Source: Nocardiopsis alborubida (lineage in GTDB: Bacteria > Actinomycetota > Actinomycetes > Streptosporangiales > Streptosporangiaceae). From it: 64,000 nucleotides of DNA. The translations under genes and the position numbers were made by a program. The DNA is taken from contig NZ_JAAXPG010000001.1 of assembly GCF_012396365.1 (NCBI RefSeq), positions 124,001-188,000 of the forward strand. The letters are read 5' to 3'. A model generated the notes under the pieces. The model searched no databases. It worked only from the letters and a program-made list of their open reading frames with translations, and was not told where the DNA came from. How positions within the stretch are numbered: position 1 is the first letter of the stretch; each line of letters begins with the position of its first letter. Shown here in pieces: positions 55,478 through 64,000 of this stretch.

Positions 55478-56983
55478 ATGAGTGTCCTGGCCGTGGGGTT
55501 GAGCCATCGGAGTTCGCCGGTGGCGCTCCTCGAACGTGTCGCTCTGAACGGGGAGACCCGCGGCAACGCGGTCGCGGAGATGGTCGGCTCCGAGCCCGTC
55601 AACGAGGTCATGGTGGTCTCCACCTGCAACCGCACCGAGGTCTACGCCGACGTCTCCGCCTTCCACGGCGGCGTCTCGGCCATCACCGAGCTGCTCTCCT
55701 GGCACACGGGGGTCCCCCTCGGCGAGCTCTCCGAGCACCTCTACGTCCACTACGAGGACCGCGCGGTCCAGCACCTGTTCTCCGTCACCTGCGGACTCGA
55801 CTCCATGGTCCTCGGCGAGGGCCAGATCCTCGGCCAGGTGCGCGACGCCCTCAAGGAGGGCCAGGAGACGGGCTCCGTCGGCCGCGTCCTCAACGACCTC
55901 GGCCAGCGCGCCCTGCGCGTGGGCAAGCGCGCCCACACCGAGACCCACCTGGACCACGCGGGCGCCGACATGGTCAGCTTCGGCCTCACCGTCGCCTCCG
56001 GCGGACTCGGGCTCGGCCCGACCGGCGCGCCGCAGACCACCGCCGTCCAGACCGCCCAGACCGTGGGTTCACTGCCCCCCGCGGGCTGCCCCATGTCCGC
56101 GGCCCCGGGCGACACCGCCGACGCCCCCGGGCTCGCCCGGCCCGCGCACGGCCCCCTCACGGGCGTGCGCGTCCTCGTCCTCGGCGCCGGGTCCATGAGC
56201 GCCCTGTCCGCCAACACCGTCTCCCGCCAGGGCGCGGAGGCGGTCGTCGTGGCCAACCGCACCTTCGACCGGGCCGCGCGCCTGGCCGAGTGCCTCACCG
56301 AGGCCTACGACACCGTCGACGCCCGTGCCGTCCCCTTCGCCGACGCAGCAGGCGTCCTGGCCGATGTCGACCTCGTCATCTCCTGCACCGGAGCCCAGGG
56401 GCTGGTCCTGAACGCCGACGCCGTGGCCGCCGCCACCGCCGGGCGCACGCGGCCCCTGGTCTTCCTCGACCTCGCGCTGCCCCGCGACATCGACCCGGCC
56501 GTGCGCGAGCTGCCCGGCGTGCGCCTGGTCGACATCGAGGACCTGCGCCAGGCCGCCGCCACCGCGCCCGGCGCCGACACCGGCCGCGACAGCGCGCTCA
56601 CCCTCGTGCGCGGCATCGTCGACGAGGAGGTCAGCGAGTTCCGCGCGGTCCGCCGCGCCCACCAGGTGACCCCCACCGTCGTCGCCCTGCGCGCACAGGC
56701 CAGGGACGTGGTGGACGCCGAGCTGTCGCGCCTGCACGGCCGCCTGCCCGCCGACCTCGACGACCGCACGCGCGAGGAGATCAGCCGCGCCATGCGCCGC
56801 GTCGCCGACAAGCTCCTGCACAGACCGACCGTGCGCGTCAAGGAACTGGCCGCCGCACCGGACGGGGAGTCCTACGAGGCGGCGCTGAGAGAACTCTTCG
56901 CACTCGACCCCGCAAGCCCCGAGGCGCTCACCGCCCCCGAGGGCACCGCCACCGCGGCACGGACCGCACAGGAGAAGTCATGA
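55478..56983 (+). CDS. hemA: Glutamyl-tRNA reductase
   Basis: 501 residues from ATG 55478 with AGGAG upstream. Catalytic Cys in VVSTCNRTEVYA, GLDSMVLGEGQILGQVRDA, and the NADPH domain VLVLGAGSMSALSA with VANRTFDRAARLAE. A Pro/Gly/Thr-rich insert of about 60 residues (about 180-240) sits between the helical spine and the Rossmann domain and is longer than in most homologues. It reduces glutamyl-tRNA to glutamate-1-semialdehyde, the first committed step of haem synthesis. Confidence 0.96.
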   Translation: MSVLAVGLSHRSSPVALLERVALNGETRGNAVAEMVGSEPVNEVMVVSTCNRTEVYADVSAFHGGVSAITELLSWHTGVPLGELSEHLYVHYEDRAVQHLFSVTCGLDSMVLGEGQILGQVRDALKEGQETGSVGRVLNDLGQRALRVGKRAHTETHLDHAGADMVSFGLTVASGGLGLGPTGAPQTTAVQTAQTVGSLPPAGCPMSAAPGDTADAPGLARPAHGPLTGVRVLVLGAGSMSALSANTVSRQGAEAVVVANRTFDRAARLAECLTEAYDTVDARAVPFADAAGVLADVDLVISCTGAQGLVLNADAVAAATAGRTRPLVFLDLALPRDIDPAVRELPGVRLVDIEDLRQAAATAPGADTGRDSALTLVRGIVDEEVSEFRAVRRAHQVTPTVVALRAQARDVVDAELSRLHGRLPADLDDRTREEISRAMRRVADKLLHRPTVRVKELAAAPDGESYEAALRELFALDPASPEALTAPEGTATAARTAQEKS

Positions 56984-57987
56984 CCGGCACGCCCGCCCAC
57001 GGCGCATCCGACCACGGCACGTCCGCCGACGGCGCCCCGGCCCGTCTCGGCACCCGCCGCAGCACCATGGCCACCAGCCAGTCGCGGATGGTCGCCGACG
57101 CCATCACCGAACGCACCGGCAGGGTGATCGAGCTGGAGCTGATCACCAGCTTCGGCGACGTCACCAAGGCGCACCTGACCCAGCTCGGCGGCACCGGCGT
57201 GTTCGTCAACGCGCTGCGCGACGAGCTCCACGCGGGCGGCGTCGACTTCGCCGTCCACTCGCTCAAGGACCTGCCCACCACGCCCGCCGAAGGGCTCGTG
57301 CTGGCCGCCGTCCCCGAGCGCGACGACCCGCGCGACGCCCTGTGCGCGCGTGACGGGCTGAAGTTCGCCGACCTGCCCGCGGGGGCCAGGATCGGCACCG
57401 GCTCCCCGCGCCGGGTCGCCCAGCTCGCCGCGCTGCGCCCGGACCTGGTCTACGTCCCGATCCGCGGCAACGCCGAGACCCGTCTGGGCAAGGTCGCCTC
57501 CGGAGAGCTCGACGCCGTCGTCCTGGCCTACGCCGGACTCGGCCGCGTCGGCCGGACCGACGACGTCACCGACGTCTTCGAGCCCGAGCAGATGCTGCCC
57601 GCGCCCGGCCAGGGAGCCCTCGCCGTCGAGTGCTCCGCCGAGCGCCTCGACGGCGACCTCGCCTACCTGGCCTCGGTCGACCACCCCGCCACCCGCGCCG
57701 AGGTCGTCGCCGAACGCACCGTGCTCGCCGAGCTGGAGGCCGGTTGCGCCGCCCCGGTCGGCGCCTACGCCCAGTACGACGCCGAGGCGGGCCGCCTGCG
57801 CCTGCGCGCCGCCGTGGTCTCCACCGACGGGTCGGAGGCCGTGCGCCGCGAGCGCGCAGTCGACCTCGCCTCGCCCGGGGACCTGGCCGCCGCCACCGCG
57901 CTCGGCCGGGACCTGGCCCGCCAGATGATCGCCGAGGGAGCCGACCGCATCGTGGCCGAGGCCTTCGCGGAGAGGGACACGCCCTAA
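56980..57987 (+). CDS. hemC: Hydroxymethylbilane synthase (porphobilinogen deaminase)
   Basis: 335 residues, ATGA overlap with hemA. LGTRRSTMATSQSRMVADA, HSLKDLPTTP, GTGSPRRVAQL, the PIRGNAETRLGK segment, PAPGQGALAVEC, and the dipyrromethane-binding Cys in LEAGCAAPVGAYA. It joins four porphobilinogen units into hydroxymethylbilane. The first 20 residues (Gly/Ala/His-rich) are an extra leader peptide. Confidence 0.97.
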   Translation: MTGTPAHGASDHGTSADGAPARLGTRRSTMATSQSRMVADAITERTGRVIELELITSFGDVTKAHLTQLGGTGVFVNALRDELHAGGVDFAVHSLKDLPTTPAEGLVLAAVPERDDPRDALCARDGLKFADLPAGARIGTGSPRRVAQLAALRPDLVYVPIRGNAETRLGKVASGELDAVVLAYAGLGRVGRTDDVTDVFEPEQMLPAPGQGALAVECSAERLDGDLAYLASVDHPATRAEVVAERTVLAELEAGCAAPVGAYAQYDAEAGRLRLRAAVVSTDGSEAVRRERAVDLASPGDLAAATALGRDLARQMIAEGADRIVAEAFAERDTP

Positions 57988-58085
57988 GCAGGAGCAGTCG
58001 GCGGGCCTCCTCGGCCTGGCCCGCCGTACCGCCGCCCCCGGAGCCGCACACCGGGGCGCGGCGACCCACACAGAGGAGCCAGTAC

Positions 58086-59774
58086 GTGAACGCCAACGCC
58101 AACCCCCAGCCGGAGGAGCCGCGCACCGCAGCGCGGGCCGGGCACGTCGCCCTGGTCGGTTCCGGCCCGGGCGGCGCCGATCTGCTCACCCTGCGCGGCG
58201 CCGAACTGCTGAGCCGCGCCGACGTGGTCATCACCCTGCGCGAGCCCGCCGCCGAGGAGCTCTCGGGCTTTCGGGCCGAACTCCTCTCCCACTGCTCCGA
58301 GGACGTCTCCGTGATCGAGGCGGGCGAGTGCGGCGGCGACGTCAACGCCCTGGCGGTGGCCCGCGCGCGCGACGGGCAGCGGGTGGTCCGCCTCTACTCC
58401 GGCGACCCGTTCTTCGGCTGCCGCGGCGCCGAACTGGTCTCCGCCTGCCACGAGGCCGGGGTCGAGGTCGAGGTCGCCCCCGGGGTCTCCGCGATCACCT
58501 CCGTGCCGACCTTCGCGGGCGTGCCGCTGATGGACGCGGACAGCCCCGAGGTGCGCGTGCTCAACGCCCGCGCGCACGGCGGGGGAGGGGTCGACTGGCA
58601 CGAGGCCGCCGCCAGCGGCGCCACCCTGGTCGTCATGGGCGGCGACGCGCCCGCGGGGGAGCCGATCGAGCACCAGGGTCCCGGCTTCGACGTGCTGTGC
58701 AAGACCCTCATCGCCGGAGGACGGCCCGCCACGACCCCCGTCGCGGTCGTGCGCGCGGGCGGCACCACCCGCCAGACCACGGTCTCCTCCACCCTGGGGC
58801 GGCTCGTCGCCGACCTCAAGGCCAAGGACGCCAAGGGCCACCACGTCACCGCGCCCGCGCTGATGATCGTGGGCCCCGCCGCGGGCCGCCAGGCCGAACT
58901 GTCCTGGTACGAGAGCCGTCCGCTGTTCGGCTGGCGGGTCCTGGTGCCCCGCACCAAGGAACAGGCCGCCGCCCTGTCCGACCAGCTGCGCGGCTACGGC
59001 GCGGTGCCCGAGGAGGTGCCCACCATCTCCGTGGAGCCGCCGCGCACCCCGCAGCAGATGGAGCGCGCAGTCCGCGGCCTGGTCACCGGCCGCTACCAGT
59101 GGGTGGCCTTCACCTCCGTCAACGCGGTCCGGGCCATCCGCGAGCGCCTGGAGTCCTACGGCCTGGACGCGCGCGCGTTCGCCGGGGTCAAGGTCGCCGT
59201 CGTCGGCGATGCCACCGCGCGCGCCGTGCGCGAGTTCGGCATCCAGCCCGACCTGGCCCCGCCCGAGGACGAGCAGTCCAGCTCGGGCCTGGTCTCGGTG
59301 TGGCCGCCCTACGACGCCGGGATCGACCCGATCGAGCGGGTCCTGCTGCCGCGCGCCGACATCGCCACCGAGACCCTCTCCGCCGGGCTGGACAAGCTCG
59401 GCTGGGAGGTCGACGACGTCACCGCCTACCGCACCGTGCGCGCCGCGCCCCCGCCCGCGCCCGTCCGGGAGGCGATCAAGGGCGGCGGCTTCGACGCGGT
59501 GCTGTTCACGTCCTCCTCCACGGTGCGCAACCTGGTGGGGATCGCGGGCAAGCCGCACAACACCACCGCCATCGCCGTCATCGGCCCCGAGACGGAGAGG
59601 ACCGCGATCGAGTTCGGCCTGCGTGTCGACGTCGTGGCCCCCAAAGCCTCGGTTTCCGCCCTCGCGCAGGCCCTTTCGGAGTACGGTGCCGAAAAGAGGC
59701 GCGAGGCGGTCGAGGCGGGCAAGCCCGTCCTCAAGCCCAGCCAGAAGAGGCGCGGTCGCCGCCGCAAGCTCTGA
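58086..59774 (+). CDS. hemD: Bifunctional uroporphyrinogen-III methyltransferase/synthase (CobA-HemD fusion)
   Basis: 562 residues from GTG 58086 with GAGGAG upstream. The N-terminal SAM-dependent methyltransferase domain (about 20-260) has GSGPGGADLLTLRGAELL and YSGDPFFGCRGAELV, then the APGVSAITSVPTFAGVPL stretch. The C-terminal uroporphyrinogen-III synthase domain (about 280-545) has VPRTKEQAAALSDQLR, FTSVNAVRAIRERL and FTSSSTVRNLVG. The fusion is standard in actinobacteria. It closes hydroxymethylbilane to uroporphyrinogen III and can divert it to sirohaem/cobalamin. Basic KRRGRRRKL tail. Confidence 0.95.
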   Translation: MNANANPQPEEPRTAARAGHVALVGSGPGGADLLTLRGAELLSRADVVITLREPAAEELSGFRAELLSHCSEDVSVIEAGECGGDVNALAVARARDGQRVVRLYSGDPFFGCRGAELVSACHEAGVEVEVAPGVSAITSVPTFAGVPLMDADSPEVRVLNARAHGGGGVDWHEAAASGATLVVMGGDAPAGEPIEHQGPGFDVLCKTLIAGGRPATTPVAVVRAGGTTRQTTVSSTLGRLVADLKAKDAKGHHVTAPALMIVGPAAGRQAELSWYESRPLFGWRVLVPRTKEQAAALSDQLRGYGAVPEEVPTISVEPPRTPQQMERAVRGLVTGRYQWVAFTSVNAVRAIRERLESYGLDARAFAGVKVAVVGDATARAVREFGIQPDLAPPEDEQSSSGLVSVWPPYDAGIDPIERVLLPRADIATETLSAGLDKLGWEVDDVTAYRTVRAAPPPAPVREAIKGGGFDAVLFTSSSTVRNLVGIAGKPHNTTAIAVIGPETERTAIEFGLRVDVVAPKASVSALAQALSEYGAEKRREAVEAGKPVLKPSQKRRGRRRKL

Positions 59775-59821
59775 GAGACCGCACCGCCACCGACGCACGA
59801 ACCTTCTCCGGGAGCCCCGTG

Positions 59822-60820
59822 ATGAACGCCTCCAGCAACGACGCCGCCTTCCCCGCGGTCCGGCCGCGCCGCCTGCGCCGCGGACCGGCGCTGCGCCGCC
59901 TGGTCGCCGAGACCCGGGTCCGCCCCGAGAACCTCGTCCTGCCGATGTTCGTCAAGGAGGGCATCACCGAGCCGGTGGCCGTCTCCTCGATGCCCGGCCA
60001 GGTGCAGCACACGCGTGACAGCCTGCGCAAGGCGGCCCACGAGGCGGCCGCCGCCGGGGTCGGCGGGGTGATGCTGTTCGGCATCCCCGCGCACAAGGAC
60101 GCGCACGGTTCGGCCGCCGACGACCCCGAGGGGATCGTCCAGGTCGCCCTGCGCGACCTGTCCGCCGAGGTCGGCGACGACCTCGTGGTGATGGCCGACC
60201 TGTGCCTGTGCGAGTACACCGACCACGGCCACTGCGGTCCGCTGGAGGTCGACGGGCACGTCGACAACGACCTCACCCTGGAGCGGTACGCGTCCGTCGC
60301 CGCCGCCCAGGCCGAGGCGGGCGCCGCCGTGGTGGCGCCCAGCGGCATGATGGACGGCCAGGTCGCGGCGATCCGCGCCGGGCTGGACCGCACCGGACAC
60401 GGCCAGGTGCCGATCCTGGCCTACGCCGCCAAGTACGCGTCGGCGTTCTACGGACCCTTCCGCGAGGCCGCGGAGGGCGCGCCGCAGTTCGGCGACCGCT
60501 CCGGCTACCAGCAGGACCCCGCCAACGCGCGCGAGGCGCTGCGCGAGGTGGCCCTGGACGTCGCCGAGGGCGCGGACATGGTGATGGTCAAGCCCGGCCT
60601 GGCCTACCTCGACATCGTGGCCAAGGTGGCCGAGGCCTCCCCGGTACCCGTGTCGGCCTACCAGGTCAGCGGCGAGTACGCGATGGTCGAGGCGGCCGCG
60701 GAGCGGGGTTGGATCGACCGGGAGCGGGCCATCACGGAGACACTGACCTCCTACCGGAGGGCGGGGGCCGAGCAGATCCTCACCTACTGGGCGACCGAGG
60801 CCGCCCGCCTGCTCCGGTAG
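59822..60820 (+). CDS. hemB: Delta-aminolevulinic acid dehydratase (porphobilinogen synthase)
   Basis: 332 residues from ATG 59822 (GTG 59819 adjacent). Zinc-type active site ADLCLCEYTDHGHCG with three Cys, the Schiff-base lysines in LAYAAKYASAFYGPFREA and VMVKPGLAYLDI, and the SPSGMMD-like APSGMMDGQV. It condenses two ALA molecules to porphobilinogen. Last enzyme gene of the rex-hem cluster. Confidence 0.97.
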   Translation: MNASSNDAAFPAVRPRRLRRGPALRRLVAETRVRPENLVLPMFVKEGITEPVAVSSMPGQVQHTRDSLRKAAHEAAAAGVGGVMLFGIPAHKDAHGSAADDPEGIVQVALRDLSAEVGDDLVVMADLCLCEYTDHGHCGPLEVDGHVDNDLTLERYASVAAAQAEAGAAVVAPSGMMDGQVAAIRAGLDRTGHGQVPILAYAAKYASAFYGPFREAAEGAPQFGDRSGYQQDPANAREALREVALDVAEGADMVMVKPGLAYLDIVAKVAEASPVPVSAYQVSGEYAMVEAAAERGWIDRERAITETLTSYRRAGAEQILTYWATEAARLLR

Positions 60821-60919
60821 GGCGACCAGGCCCCTCGCCCCGGTCGCGGTCTCCGGGCGCAGGGCCTCCCACGACGGCGAGGCCGCGCCTGGAAGACGAG
60901 CGAACACCGGGGAGGCTCC

Positions 60920-61573
60920 ATGGCCGAGGTTCTGTACCGACGTAAGCGCCGCCATGCGGCGGACAGCATGCTGGACGCCGCTCTGGGCTACGCCGAGCTG
61001 GGCTGGCCGGTGGCGCGCGGCACCTCGCCGGGGCAGGACCGCGCGTGCAGCTGCGACCGGATGGGCTGTCCGGACCCGGCGGCGCACCCGGTGACGATGG
61101 CCTGGGGTGTGGAGGCCAGCACCGACACCGCCACCATCCGGCGGTGGTGGACGGCCACCCCCGACGCGAACATCATCCTGCCCACCGGCCGGGTCTTCGA
61201 CGTGTTCGACGTCCCCCGCGAGGCGGGTGTGATGGCGCTGGCGCGCATGGGCCGCTCGGGCGTCCCCGCGGGCCCGGTCGCGGCGGTGGAGTCCTCGCGC
61301 TACCTGTTCTTCGTGGCCACCCGCTCGCCGGTGGACGAGGACGAGTGGTGGTCCTGCCACCTGGACTGCGTGCCCGAGGCCGTGGAGGAGATGCCGGGGC
61401 TGCGCTGGCACTGCCGGGACAGCTTCGTGCTCGGCGCCCCCTCGCTGCTGCCCTCCGGCGACCGCGTCACCTGGATCCGCCCCCCGCGCGCAGCGGACGG
61501 ATCCGTGGTGCTGCCCGACCCGATCGTGGTGCTCGACATCCTCGCCGACGCGAGCGAGGAGTTCTCCGCCTGA
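60920..61573 (+). CDS. PrimPol-like (bifunctional DNA primase/polymerase N-terminal) protein, degenerate
   Basis: 217 residues, GGGGAGG upstream. The archaeo-eukaryotic primase-like domain is shown by AALGYAELGWPVARG, CSCDRMGCPDPAAHP and WWTATPDANIILPTGRVFDVFDV. The usual hhDhDh acid pair reads FDVPREAG, so the second Asp is lost. The later LGAPSLLPSGDRVTWIRPP is the typical end. Without a helicase partner and with one acid missing, polymerase activity is doubtful. This protein is often found beside hemB in actinomycetes; role unknown. Confidence 0.82.
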   Translation: MAEVLYRRKRRHAADSMLDAALGYAELGWPVARGTSPGQDRACSCDRMGCPDPAAHPVTMAWGVEASTDTATIRRWWTATPDANIILPTGRVFDVFDVPREAGVMALARMGRSGVPAGPVAAVESSRYLFFVATRSPVDEDEWWSCHLDCVPEAVEEMPGLRWHCRDSFVLGAPSLLPSGDRVTWIRPPRAADGSVVLPDPIVVLDILADASEEFSA

Positions 61574-61637
61574 CCTCGGGGCCCGCTGAGCGTGCTGGTG
61601 ACGGTACCGGTCAGCCGCGCGAGCGGCGGCGGGACGG

Positions 61638-62408
61638 TCACCTGGGCAGGGTGAGGATCTCGGCTCCGCCGTCGGTGACGGCGATCGTGTGCTCGCTGTG
61701 CGCCGTCCGGCAGCCCGTCGCGCTGCGCAGCGTCCACCCGTCGGCGTCGGTGACGAGCTCGGCGGTGTCCGCCATGACCCACGGCTCCAGTGCGAGCAGC
61801 AGCCCGGGGCGCAGCTTGTATCCGCGGCCGGGCTGTCCGGTGTTGGGGACGTGCGGGTCCTGGTGCATCGTCGACCCGATGCCGTGACCGCCGAACTCGG
61901 TGTTGATCGGGTACCCCGCCGCGCTGAGGACCGATCCGATGGCGTGGGAGACGTCGCCGACGCGGGCCCCGGGCCGGGCGGCGGCGATCCCCGCGCTCAG
62001 GGCGCGCTCGGTCGCGCTGATCATCGCGACACTCTCCGGGGGCCTCGACCCGCCCACGACGAAGCTGATGGCGGAGTCCGCGGCGACCCCGCCCAAGGAG
62101 ACGGCGAGGTCGAGTGTGAGCAGGTCGCCGTCGGCGAGCGCGTAGTCGTGGGGCAGCCCGTGGAGCACGGCGTCGTTGACCCCCGTGCAGATGTAGTGGC
62201 CGAACGGCCCGCGGCCGAAGGACGGCGCGTAGTCGACGTAGCAGGACTGCGCTCCGGCCTCGGTGATCATCTCCCGGGCCCACCGGTCGATGTCCAGGAG
62301 GTTCGTGCCGACCGTGCTGCGGCTCCGCACCGTCTGGAGGATGTGGGCGACCAGGGCGCCCGTGTCCTTCGCTCGGGCCAGCTCGGCGGGTTTGAGGATC
62401 TCGATCAT
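61638..62408 (-). CDS. map: Type I methionine aminopeptidase
   Basis: 256 residues from ATG 62408. Metal ligands: Asp in LTLDLAVS, Asp in AADSAISF, His in GGHGIGSTMH, Glu in ALEPWVM and Glu in HSEHTIAV; substrate His in FGHYICTGVNDAVLHGLP. Removes N-terminal methionine from proteins. A map copy usually lies beside secY/adk, so this is probably a second, accessory MetAP. A pair of direct repeats lies just upstream. Confidence 0.94.
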   Translation of the reverse strand: MIEILKPAELARAKDTGALVAHILQTVRSRSTVGTNLLDIDRWAREMITEAGAQSCYVDYAPSFGRGPFGHYICTGVNDAVLHGLPHDYALADGDLLTLDLAVSLGGVAADSAISFVVGGSRPPESVAMISATERALSAGIAAARPGARVGDVSHAIGSVLSAAGYPINTEFGGHGIGSTMHQDPHVPNTGQPGRGYKLRPGLLLALEPWVMADTAELVTDADGWTLRSATGCRTAHSEHTIAVTDGGAEILTLPR

Positions 62409-62433
62409 GCGGCGCCCTTCTCAGTGGCCAATA

Positions 62434-62456
62434 ACTATACCGTCCATACTATACCG
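62434..62456 (-). promoter_or_regulatory. Direct repeats in the map promoter
   Basis: ACTATACCG occurs twice (62434-62442, 62448-62456) in a short AT-rich patch. On the minus strand they read CGGTATAGT, containing TATAGT-like -10 boxes. Possibly duplicated -10 elements or an operator. The remaining 62457-62629 spacer has no gene. Confidence 0.45.
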
Positions 62457-62629
62457 GTACGAGGGCGGGGCCATGGCCGGAACGCCGACCACTCCGTCGG
62501 AGGGGGAGCGAGGGCAGCGCCCCGGCGCCTCCCGCGCCGCGGGAGGCGCTCAGCGCTCGGGACCGCGCGCGGCACACGCGTCGGAGGTCCCCCGGAGGAC
62601 CGGGCCGTTCCGGCGTCCGAGGACGGGCC

Positions 62630-63307
62630 CTAGCCGCCGCGCCGCTCCCGTACCCACAGCGCGAGCCGGGTGCGGTCACGCAGCCCGAGCTTGCGCAGGA
62701 TGCTCGTGACGTGGTTCTTGGCGGTCCCCTCGGTGATGAACAGGGCCCGTGCGACCTCCCGGTTGGTGGCGCCCGTGCCGACGAGGCGGGCCACCTCCTC
62801 CTCGCGTTCCGACAGCCGGGGCGCGTCCTCGTGCCCTGACGAGCGGGGCGGGGCCGCCGCGGGTGCGGGGGAGGGGCCTTCGCCGAGCGCGGCGACCAGG
62901 AGTTCGGCCGCTGGACCGCCGAGAACGGTCTCGCCCCGGGCGACGCGGCGGATCGCCGTCACCAGTTCCTCCGGCGGCACGTCCTTGAGCAGGTAGCCGC
63001 GCGCTCCGGCCCGCAGACCTCCGAAGACCAGTTCGTCGTCGTCGAACGTGGTCAGCACCAGGGCGGGCACGTCCGGGTACTCCGCGCGCATCCGGCCGAT
63101 GAGGGCGACCCCGTCCATGCGGGGCATGCGGGCGTCCACCAGGGCCACGTCCGGGAGCGGGTCTGCGGCCGACAGGAACTCCAGGGCCTCGACGCCGTCC
63201 GCGGCGTCGCCGACCACGTCGACGCCCTCCTCGATCTCCAGCAGTTTGCGCAGACCCTGCCGCATCAGGATCTGGTCGTCGACGATCAGGACCGAAACAG
63301 TGTTCAA
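62630..63307 (-). CDS. NarL/LuxR-family response regulator
   Basis: 225 residues from TTG 63307, whose TTGA overlaps the TGA stop of the kinase gene. A longer upstream frame just reads through kinase DNA in the wrong phase. Receiver: VLIVDDQ, phospho-acceptor in VALVDARMPRMDG, LLKDVPPEE. A disordered linker with Pro/Ala, then a LuxR domain with LSEREEEVARLVGTGATNREVA and GTAKNHVTSILRKLGLRDR. Pairs with the adjacent kinase. Confidence 0.93.
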   Translation of the reverse strand: MNTVSVLIVDDQILMRQGLRKLLEIEEGVDVVGDAADGVEALEFLSAADPLPDVALVDARMPRMDGVALIGRMRAEYPDVPALVLTTFDDDELVFGGLRAGARGYLLKDVPPEELVTAIRRVARGETVLGGPAAELLVAALGEGPSPAPAAAPPRSSGHEDAPRLSEREEEVARLVGTGATNREVARALFITEGTAKNHVTSILRKLGLRDRTRLALWVRERRGG

Positions 63308-64000
63308 ACGGTGCCCCCAGCCGTGCCGGGAACATTCTCCCGCGTACGGGCCCTCGCGGGAACCTCCGCGCGGAGCCGGAAACCGCGGAGACCCGCCGGG
63401 CGCACGCTCCTCAGCGCCGTGCCCTCCCGCGCGCGCTCCCGACAGGCCGGGTTCCCGGCTGCTCCGCCCTCCGGTGCCGCGTCCCCCCGTTCCCGGTCGG
63501 CCGCGTACACGTTGCCGCCGACCATCGTCCCGCCGACGGCCCCGACCCGTTCGGACAGGCCCCGCAGTCCGAACCCTGCGCGCACCGCCTCCTCCGCCGC
63601 GCCGCCGCCGTTGTCGGTCACCGTGACCGCGACACCGTCGGCGCGGGTCAGCACCTCCACCTCGACCACGTCGGCGCCCGAGTGGCGCATCGCGTTCGTC
63701 AGGCCCTCCTGGAGCGCCCGGTAGCAGACCAGCTCGGCCTCCTCCGACAGGTCGGGCCAGACGCCGGTGCCGGTGACGGCGAACCCGATCCGGATGCCCC
63801 CACCGTCGAAGGAGGCCGCCAGCGCCCGCATCGCGGTCAGCCCCGCACGCCCCTCCAACCGCAGGGGGCGCAGCGCGCGCACCCAGCGCCGGGTGTCGGT
63901 GAGCGCCTCCCGGGCCAGTTCGCGGGCCTGTTCCACCTCCTCCCACGCCGCGTCGGGCCGTGCGGTGCGAAAGCGCAGCGCGTTCGTCAGGGACACGGTG
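63304..64000 (-). CDS. Sensor histidine kinase, C-terminal part (5' end outside window)
   Basis: About 232 residues visible; the frame is open to the window edge. It has the end of HisKA_3 (REALTDTRRWVRALRPLRL), the N-box EGLTNAMRHSGAD, DNGGG, and the G-box GFGLRGLSERV. Between GGTMVGGNV and the last strand FRLRAEVPA there is an insert of about 50 residues, Arg/Ala/Gly-rich and not seen in most kinases of this family. The tail is also basic. Coupled to the response regulator by stop/start overlap. Confidence 0.9.
   Translation of the reverse strand, partial: TVSLTNALRFRTARPDAAWEEVEQARELAREALTDTRRWVRALRPLRLEGRAGLTAMRALAASFDGGGIRIGFAVTGTGVWPDLSEEAELVCYRALQEGLTNAMRHSGADVVEVEVLTRADGVAVTVTDNGGGAAEEAVRAGFGLRGLSERVGAVGGTMVGGNVYAADRERGDAAPEGGAAGNPACRERAREGTALRSVRPAGLRGFRLRAEVPARARTRENVPGTAGGTV

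Noticed and set aside
62263-62709. Plus-strand frame upstream of the second response regulator
   Set aside because: It overlaps the map gene start and the regulator end; Arg/Ala/Pro-rich translation without domain.

Overview
The window is about 64 kb of very GC-rich (roughly 72%) actinobacterial chromosome. It carries bldC, glnR, rex, mycothiol synthase (mshD), a PknG-type kinase cassette, LAxTG (sortase E-type) surface proteins and an ExxR-less P450 of CYP157 type. Together these point to a mycelial actinomycete, probably Nocardiopsaceae/Streptosporangiales. The genus is inferred; no rRNA or tRNA gene was recognised. Several genes appear to be leaderless, with a TANNNT -10 box 6-8 nt before the start codon.

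Layout. 1-6.5 kb: the end of a copper-type P-type ATPase, an unusual P450, a membrane Ser/Thr kinase and glutaminase. 6.6-10.2 kb: a histidine kinase/response regulator pair split by two TnpB-only IS200/IS605-type elements, one intact and one an internally deleted remnant. 10.3-21 kb: an NmrA-like protein, an acyl-CoA dehydrogenase divergent from a TetR regulator across a double operator, release factor 3, citrate synthase, a DUF308 membrane protein, a macrolide-type glycosyltransferase behind a possible leader peptide, and a small P-loop NTPase.

21-30.8 kb: a seven-gene signalling operon (coiled-coil protein, PknG-like kinase, PP2C phosphatase, VWA protein, FHA protein, GlnX-like membrane protein, GlnH-like lipoprotein). 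This is an expanded relative of the mycobacterial GlnH-GlnX-PknG amino-acid sensing pathway. 31-38.9 kb: a LexA-box-controlled DUF6504 gene, a probably inactive M48 homologue, two DivIVA-repeat proteins, a lipoprotein amidase, two LAxTG-anchored acidic proteins and bldC.

39.6-51.2 kb: conserved housekeeping synteny (DUF3073, purM, purF, SCP2-like protein, DUF47), nucleoside hydrolase, a 60-bp tandem repeat array running off the 3' end of pstB, and pstC-pstA-pstB behind a PHO box but without pstS. 51.4-64 kb: a secreted proline/glycine-rich membrane protein, glnR, a MoaD/ThiS-like protein, a glutaredoxin-like protein, rex, the haem operon hemA-hemC-hemD(cobA fusion)-hemB, a PrimPol-like protein, a methionine aminopeptidase, and a second NarL-type response regulator with its histidine kinase cut by the window edge.

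The most interesting material is the expanded PknG cassette with Cys-rich modules shared by three of its proteins, the pair of TnpB elements sitting exactly on start codons of a two-component system, a dispersed 89-bp hairpin repeat used at two convergent gene ends, and the 6 x 60-bp array after pstB.
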